A stretch of 64,000 bases of DNA from CAVRXT01 sp049644285. Lineage in GTDB: Bacteria; Acidobacteriota; Terriglobia; Acidiferrales; UBA7541. Location: the NCBI GenBank assembly GCA_049644285.1, contig JBARRP010000305.1:4028-68027 (forward strand), in the 5' to 3' direction. The notes beneath the pieces are model-generated. The model had not been told where the DNA came from, did not search any database, and worked only from the letters and a program-made list of their open reading frames with translations. The position numbers and the translations under genes were made by a program. Of the stretch, positions 33,030-42,326 are shown piece by piece; position 1 is the first letter of the stretch; each line of letters starts with the position of its first letter.

Positions 33030-33478
33030 GGTCTTTGTCTCGCGATGGCCTTTCCCCTCAGTCGGTTCGTTTCGGGAGTCCGCGCGATAGGGGAATTTTC
33101 TTACTCTGAGACAAGCTCGGGCCATAGTACCTTGGTACCATTGTGTGCTGTCCTGGAAACAGGTGTGGATCGGAGATGGCTTGCCGTCAACATGCCACAA
33201 TGACTGTTGACGACTCCCCGGTTCTAAAAGGCCGGTTCGGGCAATCTATATGATTGCCCACTTCTGTTTATGGCCGCACTACTTCCTGCGCAGCACAGGA
33301 CAATTTTCTAGGTCGATGGGCTGAACCTCTACTACGGAGCTGTACCTAGCACCCTCACCCCAAGTGGCTGAACATTCAATATTACTGGGGAAGTTGTACA
33401 TCAGCCATCTTGGCTATTTCAATCGCAGCCGTGCCAAGTTTCCGAATTAGGACAACAGCTTACTGTTTGGGGCAACTC
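33030..33478. other. Non-coding interval with a perfect hairpin
   Basis: No gene is recognised in these 449 bases. GGGCAATC-TATAT-GATTGCCC at 33239-33259 is a perfect 8-bp stem, about 220 bases beyond the stop of the minus-strand WecA-like gene. A smaller palindrome GTACCTTGGTAC lies at 33127-33138, just upstream of the TonB gene start. The hairpin lacks a U-tract. I could not match the interval to a known riboswitch. Confidence 0.4.
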
Positions 33479-34540
33479 TCAGGATGAAGGAGAGGAAGAC
33501 TGCTCGAGTTTACTTTGCCGTTCGTAGGGGGCGGTTTCGAGAAAAAGAATCGCGACGAGAGCGCAAAGTGCGATAACGCCGGCGAGTGTGTAAGCCTGCG
33601 TGGCCGTCAGCCGGAGGGTGAGCAGCGCTGCAGCGCCGAAGAATCCGCCGAGTGCGTAGAGGGAGAGAACGGCTCGTCGTTGGCCCAGGCCTAGATTGGC
33701 CAGGCGATGCGCGGTGTGGTCTTTACCTGGGGAAGTGAAGGGAATGAGCCTGCGGCGCGTGCGGGAAATCGAGATGAGGGTGGTGTCAAGGATTGGCACG
33801 CCGAGAATCAAAAGAGGGACAAGCCATTTGATGGGTTCCGCCCCTCCTTCGGGACGAAGCTTCAGGGCCAAAGTCGCCATCAGGAATCCCAAGAACATGG
33901 CCCCGCTGTCGCCCATGAAGATCCTGGCGGGACTGAAATTCCAGCGCAAGAAACCGAGAGCGGCGCCGAGCGTCGCGGCGGCCAAGGTGTGCACCATCAC
34001 TTGGCCATCCAGTGCGGCGGCAATGGTGAAAAAAACTGCGGCGACACCCGCGATTCCAGCGCAGAGTCCGTCCATGTGATCGAGGATGCTGAATGCAGCG
34101 GTGATGCCGGTAACCCAAAGAACTGTGAGGCAACCGTCCAGAATCACGCCCAGTGTCCCGGGGAAGAGCGAGGACAAAACCTGCGCCCGAATCCCCGAGG
34201 CGACCAAGAAGAGGGCGGCGATGGGCATGGCCACGAAGAGCTTAATCTGGTGATGGAGCAGACCGCCGTCATCCAGAATTCCCACGAACGCGAGCATCGT
34301 CGCTGCTGAAAGAATGGCGATGATCTGGGCCTGAGTGGGGCCGGGATGCACAAACAGGATCGCGAGAACGACTCCGATGTAGATGGCCAAGCCACCGAGC
34401 AGAGGGATTGGACTCAGGTGCACCTTGCGCGGGCTTGGGTTGTCAACCAAGCCGAGACGAAGGGCGAGGCTGCGGACCGGCGCCGTGACGACCAGCGTGG
34501 AAAGAAGCGCGACTCCGAATGCGATAAACTCAGTCGGCAA
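33479..34540 (-). CDS. MraY/WecA-like polyprenyl-phosphate sugar-1-phosphate transferase
   Basis: The 353-residue integral membrane enzyme has about 10-11 helices. It is expected to start the polysaccharide repeat unit by moving a HexNAc-1-phosphate from UDP to undecaprenyl phosphate. Catalytic signatures are present: the aspartate pair in VGILDDGGLLHHQIKL, the HMDGLCAG segment (SILDHMDGLCAG), the RIFMGDSGAMFLGF loop, and TSPGKDHTAHRL, the histidine motif. The NPSPRKVHLSPIPLLGG N-terminal signature is clear. It is the last gene of the minus arm of the polysaccharide locus, 54 bases after a GT4 gene. Confidence 0.92.
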   Translation of the reverse strand: MPTEFIAFGVALLSTLVVTAPVRSLALRLGLVDNPSPRKVHLSPIPLLGGLAIYIGVVLAILFVHPGPTQAQIIAILSAATMLAFVGILDDGGLLHHQIKLFVAMPIAALFLVASGIRAQVLSSLFPGTLGVILDGCLTVLWVTGITAAFSILDHMDGLCAGIAGVAAVFFTIAAALDGQVMVHTLAAATLGAALGFLRWNFSPARIFMGDSGAMFLGFLMATLALKLRPEGGAEPIKWLVPLLILGVPILDTTLISISRTRRRLIPFTSPGKDHTAHRLANLGLGQRRAVLSLYALGGFFGAAALLTLRLTATQAYTLAGVIALCALVAILFLETAPYERQSKLEQSSSPSS

Positions 34541-34594
34541 TTCTCTGTCCTCAGGTACGCCGTGCGAACAGCTCAGCTCGCACGGGCGCGTCGT

Positions 34595-35833
34595 TCAACT
34601 GGTTGCTGCGCTGGCTCGAACTTCACCGGCCCGCACTCCCATGTGAGCCGCTTCCTCGATGATCTGGAGGAACCGGTTCAGCTCGGTCGCTCGGGCATAA
34701 TTCTTTGCCGTTTCGCGGGCGCGACGCCCCATCTCGGCAAGCCGCTGCGGATTTTTTCGAAGCGCTCGAATCGCTTCCGCGACCGCGGAGGGATCGTCCG
34801 GATCAGCCGTCAGGCCGCAGCCGGCTTCGCGAACGATTCGCGCGGCATCAGACTGTTCAGGCGCGACAGCGAGAATGGGGCGCCCTGCCGCAAGAGTTGA
34901 ATACAACTTGCTCGGGACGACGACGCCTTCGAGGCCGCGGCGCAGGGTCACGACATGAACGTCGCCCGCGGCCATGACGCTCGGAATCTGCTCGGCGGGA
35001 CGAAATGGCAGAAACCGAACATTCGGGTGTGCCAGAGCCATCTCCTGGATCCGGCCGTGGTTTGCCCCGCCGCCCACAAACACGAAACCGGTGTCTTCCT
35101 TGCACAAAATTTCTGCGGCCTTCACAAGAGTATCCCAGGCGCCATAAAAGCCCAGATTTCCCGCGTGCAGGACCACGAACCGAAATCCGCCGCGGATTTC
35201 CTGCTTTGCGGAATCATTCGCGGGAGGCAGGTCGTCGCACATGTTCGCGCCATCGCGAACGACCACAACACGCTCGGGGGCGATGCCCTTGGCCAGGATT
35301 CGCTCCCGCATGTCATTCCCGAGGACAATGACTCGGGCAGCTTGCCGAAGCGCCCAGCGGTGAAGTTTTTCCCAGCGTTTGACCCAGCCATTGGCGCTCA
35401 CGATTTCCCCGCCAACAGCCATATCGGGATAGAGATCGCGGATGTTGTAAACGAAAGGACGCCCAGTGAGGCGGGCGACCAGCGCTCCGGCGATCCCCGC
35501 AACGGGCGGGTCGGTCATTGTCAGCACAAGATCGGAGCGAACGGCCAGCGCTCGCGGCATAGCCAGCGCCAGGTAAGAAAGGTAATTGGAAACGCGGCGG
35601 CGCATCTGATGACGCGGAAAAGCCGTGGAACCGACGCGCTCGACAACAACGCTGTTGCGGACATCGCGGCGGAAGAAAGAATACGGATAGCGTTCTTCCG
35701 GATCATAGGAAGGGCGCCCGGCGACGACGGTCACGCGGTGCCGCTCCGCCAGCGTCTGCGCGACGTGAGCGGCCATCTTGGCGGTCGCCGATGTGTCAGG
35801 CGGGTAGTATTGGTTGAGCAGCAAAATACGCAT
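34595..35833 (-). CDS. Glycosyltransferase family 4, WbuB-like
   Basis: The 412-residue GT-B enzyme starts RILLLNQYYPPDTSATAKMA, the typical WbuB/fucosamine-transferase-like N-terminus. The acceptor-side domain continues with VYNIRDLYPDMAVGGEIV. The C-terminal nucleotide-sugar domain has VLHAGNLGFYGAWDTLVKAA and VTLRRGLEGVVVPSKLYSTL with the donor-binding Glu. It probably adds a sugar to the lipid-linked intermediate made by the WecA-like enzyme encoded just downstream, so the pair may work in succession. It is cytoplasmic, at the inner face of the membrane. Confidence 0.88.
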   Translation of the reverse strand: MRILLLNQYYPPDTSATAKMAAHVAQTLAERHRVTVVAGRPSYDPEERYPYSFFRRDVRNSVVVERVGSTAFPRHQMRRRVSNYLSYLALAMPRALAVRSDLVLTMTDPPVAGIAGALVARLTGRPFVYNIRDLYPDMAVGGEIVSANGWVKRWEKLHRWALRQAARVIVLGNDMRERILAKGIAPERVVVVRDGANMCDDLPPANDSAKQEIRGGFRFVVLHAGNLGFYGAWDTLVKAAEILCKEDTGFVFVGGGANHGRIQEMALAHPNVRFLPFRPAEQIPSVMAAGDVHVVTLRRGLEGVVVPSKLYSTLAAGRPILAVAPEQSDAARIVREAGCGLTADPDDPSAVAEAIRALRKNPQRLAEMGRRARETAKNYARATELNRFLQIIEEAAHMGVRAGEVRASAATS

Positions 35834-35995
35834 CGAGCATCACCAAGTCCTTAAGGGCTTCTCCGAAAAAGCAGATTCCTCGGCCGCTCCGCAAATGCAT
35901 CCGGAGCGCAAAAGACGCGCCGCGGCGACCTCGGAATGAAGACGACAGCAAATTTCCGGGCCTCCTGGTAAAGGTTATTCATCGCGCTTTCTGAT

Positions 35996-37789
35996 TTATG
36001 GCGCACGGTTCGCAAGTCCCGCGGCTGATGCCTCTCGCATGGTCGCGGAGGACTTCTTCTCAAGAATCGAATTTCCGAGCACCAGCACGTCCATCCTGGT
36101 GCGCAGGAAGCATTCAAGGGCTTCCTCGGGCCGGCAAACAATCGGCTCATTCTCATTGAATGAGGTGTTCAGTAGCACCGGCACTCCCGTCAAATCGCCG
36201 AAGGTGCGGATGAGCCGCCAATAGAGTGGATGGGTGTTCCGATTGACGGTCTGAAGCCGCGCGGTGCCGTCGACGTGAGTGGGTGCGGGGATCACCGAGC
36301 GCTTTTCGGGTCGCACCGGATAAGCAAAGGTCATGAAGGGCGACGGATGGGCGCGCTGGAAATATTCCCCGGTAACTTCCTCGAGGATCGAGGGCGCAAA
36401 TGGGCGGAAGGTCTCCCGATGCTTGACGCGCTGGTTGAGGATGTCTTTCATCTCCGGGCGGCGGGGATCGGCAAGGATGCTGCGATTGCCGAGCGCGCGG
36501 GGTCCCCATTCGGCACGGCCCTGAAACCAGCCGACCACTTCGCCCTCGGCGATGTGTCGAGCGGTTGCCTGCACCAGCCGCTCTTCATCCAGCTCGGCGA
36601 TTTCGAGATCACCGTTCGAAATTCTGCGGTTCGCGATGATGCGCCACGCATGTTCGCTGCTGAATCCAGGGCCCCAGCCGGCGGAATCCATCACGAAATC
36701 GCGTGGGTTCCCCAGAATCTCGTGATGCAGGGCGCACGCGGCGCCGACCGCCAAGCCAGCATCGCCCGCCGCGGGCTGCACGTACACTTGTTCGAACGGA
36801 GTGCGATCAAAGATCTTTCCGTTGGCGACACAGTTGAAGGCCACGCCGCCGGCCAAACAAAGCGCCTTCAGACCTGTTTCCTGGGCCAATCCTCCGATGT
36901 GAGTGAGAAGGATCTCTTCGAGCCGGGCTTGCAGGCTTGCGGCGATGTCCCGGTGGCGTTTTTCGACCGGTTCTCCTGCGGCGCGGGCTGGCCCGAGGAG
37001 TTTTTCGAGCTCGGGTGAGAACAGCCTGCCGATTTCCGGAGTCTTGCTGGAATCTCCCCAGGTCAAGTCAGCGCCCTCATGGTGGTGGAGGAAATATTCG
37101 AGACCAAGACGGAAGAACGACGAGCGCTCGGTCCGAACGATGCGACGGAATTCTTCAAGATAAGCGGGCTCGCCGTAAGCGGCGAGTCCCATCACCTTGT
37201 ATTCGTCGCCAAATTTCCAAAAGCCGAGGTATTGCGAGAGGGCCATGTAGTAGATCCCGAGTGAATGAGGGAAAACGGTCGAATCGGTGACGCGAAGTGT
37301 CGTACCCTCTCCCACGCCCCACATCGCGCTGGCGAAATCTCCCAACCCGTCGGCCGAGAGAACAGCCGCGCGTTCAAAAGGCGAGACGAAGAACGTGCTA
37401 GCCAGATGCGCTCGATGGTGTTCGACGCGATGAAATTGGCCGCGAATTTCCTCCGGCCCTATTGCCAAAGCTTGCGCCAGGGCTTCTTTTAGACCGGCCG
37501 AACGCTTGATCACTTTCATGCGGTCGAGCGTGAAGCGTGGCATGCGGATCGCGTAGCGCATCTTAGTGCCCAGTTGCGCCCACGGATCGCGCGGAAGGAC
37601 GATGTGATCCACTTCTTTCAGCGAAATTCCAGCGTGAGCGAGACAGAAACGAACGGCTTCGACGGGCAAGCCGGCGGCATACTTGACGCGATTGAAGCGC
37701 TCTTCTTCGACGGCGGCGATCAGCCGCCCGTCCGCAAGCAAAGCGGCGGATGCGTTCGGGTGATAGGCGTTGATTCCCAGGATGAACAT
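35996..37789 (-). CDS. Carbamoyltransferase, NodU/CmcH family
   Basis: The 597-residue enzyme transfers a carbamoyl group from carbamoyl phosphate, through carbamoyl-adenylate, to a hydroxyl. The N-terminal Kae1-like domain has GINAYHPNASAALL and the metal-binding HRVEHHRAHLAST. The central CLAGGVAFNCVANGKI and QPAAGDAGLAVGAA are typical. The C-terminal YrdC-like signature is RAEWGPRALGNRSILADPRR, with ETFRPFAPSILEE. In this locus the target is probably a sugar hydroxyl of the exopolysaccharide. It follows the asparagine synthetase gene by 41 bases. The 162 bases downstream hold no recognisable gene. Confidence 0.92.
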   Translation of the reverse strand: MFILGINAYHPNASAALLADGRLIAAVEEERFNRVKYAAGLPVEAVRFCLAHAGISLKEVDHIVLPRDPWAQLGTKMRYAIRMPRFTLDRMKVIKRSAGLKEALAQALAIGPEEIRGQFHRVEHHRAHLASTFFVSPFERAAVLSADGLGDFASAMWGVGEGTTLRVTDSTVFPHSLGIYYMALSQYLGFWKFGDEYKVMGLAAYGEPAYLEEFRRIVRTERSSFFRLGLEYFLHHHEGADLTWGDSSKTPEIGRLFSPELEKLLGPARAAGEPVEKRHRDIAASLQARLEEILLTHIGGLAQETGLKALCLAGGVAFNCVANGKIFDRTPFEQVYVQPAAGDAGLAVGAACALHHEILGNPRDFVMDSAGWGPGFSSEHAWRIIANRRISNGDLEIAELDEERLVQATARHIAEGEVVGWFQGRAEWGPRALGNRSILADPRRPEMKDILNQRVKHRETFRPFAPSILEEVTGEYFQRAHPSPFMTFAYPVRPEKRSVIPAPTHVDGTARLQTVNRNTHPLYWRLIRTFGDLTGVPVLLNTSFNENEPIVCRPEEALECFLRTRMDVLVLGNSILEKKSSATMREASAAGLANRAP

Positions 37790-37830
37790 TCAGTTGTCTT
37801 CGGTTCGTCGCATGAATCCAGGCGAACCAG

Positions 37831-39807
37831 TCAGGCCGCAGAAATCGCAGCGGCAGGCTGGTCGGCCACCACGCTGCCCGCGCCGTTATCGAGATTTCTC
37901 TTGGTCCATTCGTTCAAAATGTAGAGGCTCCAGGGACGGGACCAGCTCGTTCGCTTCTCCAGGAAATCGAGCCAGATCTTCCGCGCGGAATCACGGGCGA
38001 GGATAGGCTCGAGCGAGGGCGACCACTCGGACAAGCCGGATTCGACGCGCCCTTTCAGCGCCCCGCGCAGCCACTTTTCCCAGGGGAAAGTGAAAGTGCG
38101 TTTGGGCCGGTCGATGATTTCCTGCGGCAAAAGTTCCTGCACCGCTTCGATCAGAAGGCTCTTCGGAATGCCGCCGCACTGCTTTTCCGATGCAGGCAAA
38201 GCGAGGACGAATTCGACGAGCCGATGATCGAGGAACGGCACGCGGACCTCGAGTGAATGGGCCATGCTCATCGCATCGGTGTCGCGCAGGAGAGTGTTGA
38301 CCATGTAGGAGCGCAACTCGAGCCAGGAAACCGCGCCGAACGAATCCAACGCGCCCGCCTCGCGAGTGGACTCTTCGAGCCATTCCCAGCAGGACGAGGT
38401 CGTCGCCGCTTCGGAATCCCATGAGAGGAGTGAGGCAACTTTGCCCGGTGTGAAAAGCACGCGAGAAAAGAAATAGGTATGCGGAAATGCGCAGGGTCGA
38501 GAGCACGCGGCCGCCAGTTTTCTCGCCGCGTCCGGCTGCATCAGCATTTTTCCGAGGGTTTCGAGCGCGGCTCCGGCAGTCACGCGCAAGGGACGAGGGA
38601 GAGAGCGCACCAGGGCTGCCACGTGCTTCAGCCGCGCGACGGAACGAAAAGTCGGGTATCCGCCAAAGAGCTCGTCGCTGCCAAGCCCGGAAAGGGCAAC
38701 TTTGAGGCCGGCCTGGCGCGCGGCCCCGGAAACAAAAAACGTGTTGATGCCGTCCATGCTGGGCTGGTCGAAAGCCGCGACCGCTTCCCCGAGGCGCGTG
38801 AGCATGTCGTCGCCTGACAGCAAGCACTCGGAATGCTGTGTGCCCAGTTTTTGCGCCGACCGGCGAGCGAGTTCGGCTTCGCTGAAATCCTGCTCCGGGA
38901 AAACTACCGTGAAGGACTGGATTCCTTTTCTTTCCCGGCTGGCCAGCGCAGCAATCGCCGTGGAATCGAGGCCGCTGCTCAGAAACACGCCCAACGGCAC
39001 GTCCGCGATCAAATGTTCGCGCACGGCATCTTGGAGATAAGACCGCAGGCGCTTGGTCGGTGGCTGGCCATCCAGCGAACTTGCAGAGTCGTGCGCCTCC
39101 CTCGCTCGGTTCATTTCCCAGTATGGCTTCGGCTCCGCCACGACCGGCCGGTCCGCGGGATCGATCTCCATGAAATGTCCGGGAGGGAGCGAGAAAACCC
39201 CGTCGACGAGCGTCATGGGCTCTCCGACAGAGCCGAAGGAAAGGAAAGAAGTCAGCGCGGCGGACGAGAGGCGTGCGGGAATCAAACCGCTTGCGAGCAG
39301 GGCGCGGACTTCCGAAGCGAACACGACTCTGCCATTCGCGATGGCGTAATACAGGGGTTTGATTCCCAGCCGATCGCGCGCAAGAAATACGCGGTGGATC
39401 GCGCGGCCTCGCCCCTCAGGGGTCTCGAGAATGGCGAAAGCAAACATTCCCCGCAAGTGCTGGAGGAAAGCGTCACCCCACGATTCGTAAGCGTGGACCA
39501 GGACTTCGGTGTCCGACTGACTGCGGAAAGAGTGGCCCTTGGCCTCGAGCTCGCGGCGAAGTTCGCGAAAATTATAAATCTCGCCATTACAGATCGCGGC
39601 GATGGTGCCGGTTTCGTTCCAGACGGGTTGGTTGCCACCACGCAGATCGATGATGCTGAGGCGGCGCATCCCCACGGCAACTGCGGGAGCGAGCAGAATG
39701 CCTTCGTCATCCGGGCCGCGATGGCGCAGAGTTGCCATCATTCTGCGAACGATGGTTTCGTTTCGCTCTTGCTGCTCGATGCCGATAACGCCGCAGATGC
39801 CGCACAT
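37831..39807 (-). CDS. asnB: Asparagine synthase (glutamine-hydrolysing)
   Basis: The 658-residue protein has an N-terminal class II glutaminase with nucleophile Cys2 (MCGICGVIG), the ammonia-tunnel side GEIYNFRELRREL, and a C-terminal ATP-dependent synthetase with the PP-loop GVFLSSGLDSTAIAAL and GLGSDELFGGYPTFRS. It is longer than many AsnB proteins, and its C-terminus (FLEKRTSWSRPWSLYILNEW) is like the forms found in exopolysaccharide and exosortase-associated loci. Here it probably amidates a sugar acid or a precursor rather than making free asparagine; this is inference from context. It is followed by the carbamoyltransferase. Confidence 0.92.
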   Translation of the reverse strand: MCGICGVIGIEQQERNETIVRRMMATLRHRGPDDEGILLAPAVAVGMRRLSIIDLRGGNQPVWNETGTIAAICNGEIYNFRELRRELEAKGHSFRSQSDTEVLVHAYESWGDAFLQHLRGMFAFAILETPEGRGRAIHRVFLARDRLGIKPLYYAIANGRVVFASEVRALLASGLIPARLSSAALTSFLSFGSVGEPMTLVDGVFSLPPGHFMEIDPADRPVVAEPKPYWEMNRAREAHDSASSLDGQPPTKRLRSYLQDAVREHLIADVPLGVFLSSGLDSTAIAALASRERKGIQSFTVVFPEQDFSEAELARRSAQKLGTQHSECLLSGDDMLTRLGEAVAAFDQPSMDGINTFFVSGAARQAGLKVALSGLGSDELFGGYPTFRSVARLKHVAALVRSLPRPLRVTAGAALETLGKMLMQPDAARKLAAACSRPCAFPHTYFFSRVLFTPGKVASLLSWDSEAATTSSCWEWLEESTREAGALDSFGAVSWLELRSYMVNTLLRDTDAMSMAHSLEVRVPFLDHRLVEFVLALPASEKQCGGIPKSLLIEAVQELLPQEIIDRPKRTFTFPWEKWLRGALKGRVESGLSEWSPSLEPILARDSARKIWLDFLEKRTSWSRPWSLYILNEWTKRNLDNGAGSVVADQPAAAISAA

Positions 39808-40009
39808 GCGATGGTGTTACCCGGAACTGCAGGGGAGAGACTTGCTCGGCTTGGCTGGGACTGTGTCGCCCGAGTGTGAGTTCGTCCTCACTTAGGAGAA
39901 AGAGTATAGCTTCAATCATTTTCGGCTGTACCCGGCAATGTACTCAAAGAGACAACGGTTTCGCAGCCCTGGGTGCCGTCACAGTGCTCATCGCTTCTTC
40001 CGAGAACGC

Positions 40010-41215
40010 CTATCGGTGCGAACTATCCGCTATGAGCCGGGAGTAGAGCTTTTCCATCTGCAGCACCGGCTCATCCCACGACAACTCTTGGGCGATTTCG
40101 GCGCATCGGGATCGAACTCGCTCGCGCAACGCGTCCGCACCCAGGACCTTTTGCAAAGCTTCCTGGAGCTGCTGCGCGCCATGCGGGACCACCAGACCGG
40201 CTTGCCGGCTCACAAAGGGAGCAATGCCGCAGCGATCCGTTACAATGACGGGCGTGCCACTGGCCATCGCCTCGGCGGCGGTGTTCCCGAAATTCTCGTT
40301 CTGAGAAGGGAGGACGAACACATCCGCGTCGCGATACGCCGCCCACTTCGCGTCATCGTAAAGCGGGCCGGTGAATTTCACGTGGGCCTGTATTCCCAGA
40401 CGTCCGGTCATGGCCTGAAGTCTCTGAAGATAGCCATGCGTTTCGGACGGGCCTGCCAGGACCAGAACCGATTCGCCGTTTGCGTGAGCGCTCTGCCTCC
40501 AGTTCGCATACGCCTCGAGCATCAAGTCAGGGCTCTTCTTTGCGACGAGACGTCCGAGAAACAAAATCAATTTCGATTCCGATGGGATTTTCCATACTTG
40601 CCGAAAGCTCCCGGGCTGGGGAAAAGAAGCCGGCGCTTCGATGCCGTTGCGCCGAATGACAATTTTCTCTTCCCCCAGGCCTCCTTCGAGCAACTCGCGT
40701 TTTTCCTGCTCGGAAGTCGCAATGACGGCCGAGGCTCTTTGAATGAGTCGAGCGCCCAAAAGGCGGTGATACGCGCGTTTCAACCAGAGATTGCGAATGA
40801 TGGGGTGAAACATCCCCATCGTCTCGACGACGTAGGGGACTCCTCGACGGCCGCAGAAATAACTGACGGCGGGCCCGAGCAAATCGTACAGCCCGTACAC
40901 ATGAGCGACTTGAAATTCTTTGAGACGCGATCGGCAAAAGCCTATCAAGCCCGGGTTCAGAGTGAGGGCACGATAATGAGCCACTCTGCGGAGATAAATC
41001 GTCTCGATCCCGTCCGAATTTCCTTGCCAACCCCAGGAAGTGCGTTGCGCGATTCGGGAAGCATCCTGCCTTTGCTCCATTCCCAGGTCCGACGTCAAAA
41101 CGGTGACTCCGTGATTACGAAGAGCGAGCCGGGTCGCGATGGACTGGACCTTCACGACGGGTCCGCCTTGGTCCCAAAACGGATGGTATGCCTGCGTGAC
41201 CTTCAGAATGCGCAT
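40010..41215 (-). CDS. Glycosyltransferase family 4
   Basis: This is a 401-residue GT-B enzyme. The N-terminus RILKVTQAYHPFWDQGGPVV has the glycine-rich acceptor loop. The C-terminal domain has ILFLGRLVAKKSPDLMLEAY and the E-x7-E donor motif in SQNENFGNTAAEAMASGTPV. The start overlaps the stop of the preceding glycosyltransferase gene by 13 bases, so they are coupled. It should use a nucleotide sugar with retention of configuration; the sugar is unknown. A gap of 202 bases without a gene separates it from the asparagine synthetase gene. Confidence 0.9.
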   Translation of the reverse strand: MRILKVTQAYHPFWDQGGPVVKVQSIATRLALRNHGVTVLTSDLGMEQRQDASRIAQRTSWGWQGNSDGIETIYLRRVAHYRALTLNPGLIGFCRSRLKEFQVAHVYGLYDLLGPAVSYFCGRRGVPYVVETMGMFHPIIRNLWLKRAYHRLLGARLIQRASAVIATSEQEKRELLEGGLGEEKIVIRRNGIEAPASFPQPGSFRQVWKIPSESKLILFLGRLVAKKSPDLMLEAYANWRQSAHANGESVLVLAGPSETHGYLQRLQAMTGRLGIQAHVKFTGPLYDDAKWAAYRDADVFVLPSQNENFGNTAAEAMASGTPVIVTDRCGIAPFVSRQAGLVVPHGAQQLQEALQKVLGADALRERVRSRCAEIAQELSWDEPVLQMEKLYSRLIADSSHR

Positions 41216-42315
41216 ACGGACTCGAGTAGTCCCGTCAAGCGGGACCGAAAAGTCTCGAAGAGATAGTTGGTCTGCACAGTTTCGTGCGCGCGGATCGCTG
41301 TCTGCCTGCGAAGATGCTCGTCGGTGAGAAGAATGCGCAGGACGTTCACCAAAGTTTCTTGATCGCCGTGGTCAACCAGGAAACCCGTCTTTCCATGCTG
41401 AATCAAGTCGGGAGCTCCGCCGTGGGCGCCGCCCACGACTGGCTTCCCGAGGGCCATGGCTTCGAGGAAAACAAATCCAAATCCTTCGCCGGCGCTGGGG
41501 AGCGCGAAGACGTCGCAGTTCGCATAGCAGGCAACGATTTCCGGTTGTGAGAGGCCTTGAAGAAAGTGGACGCTGCCATTTATGCCGGTGTCGCGCGCCA
41601 GCGCCTCGAGGCGGGGCCGGTCATCCCCGTCACCGACGGCGACGAGACGGAGGTTCTTGATTTCGTTCGTGAGGTGGGGCATGGCGCGGATCAAGTTATC
41701 CATGCCTTTGTAGCGCTCGCTGGCAACCAACCGGCCGACTGTGAGTAGAATGCGGCCTTGCGGGAAAGCGGCGGGTCGCGGCAGGCTCTGCGGGTTCCGC
41801 GCGAGCTCGAGAAATTCCGGATCGACACACCAAGGCAAGCGCGCAATCTTCTCTTCGGCGACACCTTGAACGCCGACGAGTTTTCGCGCTGTATCCGCGC
41901 TGGGCGCAGTGACGCGGTCGGCGCGCCGGAGTGCCTGGCGACGCAGCGGGGATAGCGGCTTCCACACCTCAATGCCATGTGTCATTACCAGAACTCGAGT
42001 GCGCGGCGCGAGCGCCTTCATCGCCATGGCGGGAGGCGCCAAATGCGGATGCGCGGCGATGACTGCTCTCGGTTTTCCGGCGGCGAGGCGCAGAGCCGTT
42101 AGAACAAAGCTAGCCTTCGCTCGGCCAAACCCGCGAAACGAAAAATGTTCTCCGGCAACCCGGAGATCGTGCTCGCCGGCAGGGTCGTTCAGACTCAAGA
42201 ACTCACAAGGCAGGCTGTGCTGGCGCGCCGCTGAAGCCAGCACGGCCGCCGTTAGCCGTCCGGCGCACTGGACTCCGCCAGCGGGGAGCAGGTCCGTAAA
42301 GAGCCCAATGATCAT
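41203..42315 (-). CDS. Glycosyltransferase family 4
   Basis: The start is set at 42315 (MIIGLFTDLLPAGGVQCAGR), 11 bases after the methyltransferase stop; the longer upstream frame overlaps that gene without family content. The 370-residue GT-B protein has VLVMTHGIEVWKPLSPLRRQ, ILLTVGRLVASERYKGMDNL and the E-x7-E motif in SAGEGFGFVFLEAMALGKPV. The G-R-L-x-x-x-E-R-Y-K-G signature is typical of retaining mannosyl/glucosyl-type GT4 enzymes. It overlaps the next GT4 gene. Confidence 0.9.
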   Translation of the reverse strand: MIIGLFTDLLPAGGVQCAGRLTAAVLASAARQHSLPCEFLSLNDPAGEHDLRVAGEHFSFRGFGRAKASFVLTALRLAAGKPRAVIAAHPHLAPPAMAMKALAPRTRVLVMTHGIEVWKPLSPLRRQALRRADRVTAPSADTARKLVGVQGVAEEKIARLPWCVDPEFLELARNPQSLPRPAAFPQGRILLTVGRLVASERYKGMDNLIRAMPHLTNEIKNLRLVAVGDGDDRPRLEALARDTGINGSVHFLQGLSQPEIVACYANCDVFALPSAGEGFGFVFLEAMALGKPVVGGAHGGAPDLIQHGKTGFLVDHGDQETLVNVLRILLTDEHLRRQTAIRAHETVQTNYLFETFRSRLTGLLESVCAF

Positions 42316-42326
42316 CGGGCAATCTT

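Noticed and set aside
33030..33478. Possible c-di-GMP riboswitch upstream of the PilZ/TonB gene
   Set aside because: I compared it mentally with the GEMM pattern; the conserved core and tetraloop-receptor elements were not seen.
39938..41266. 442-codon plus-strand frame opposite the GT4 gene
   Set aside because: The minus strand has the complete GT-B motifs in a perfect reading frame.
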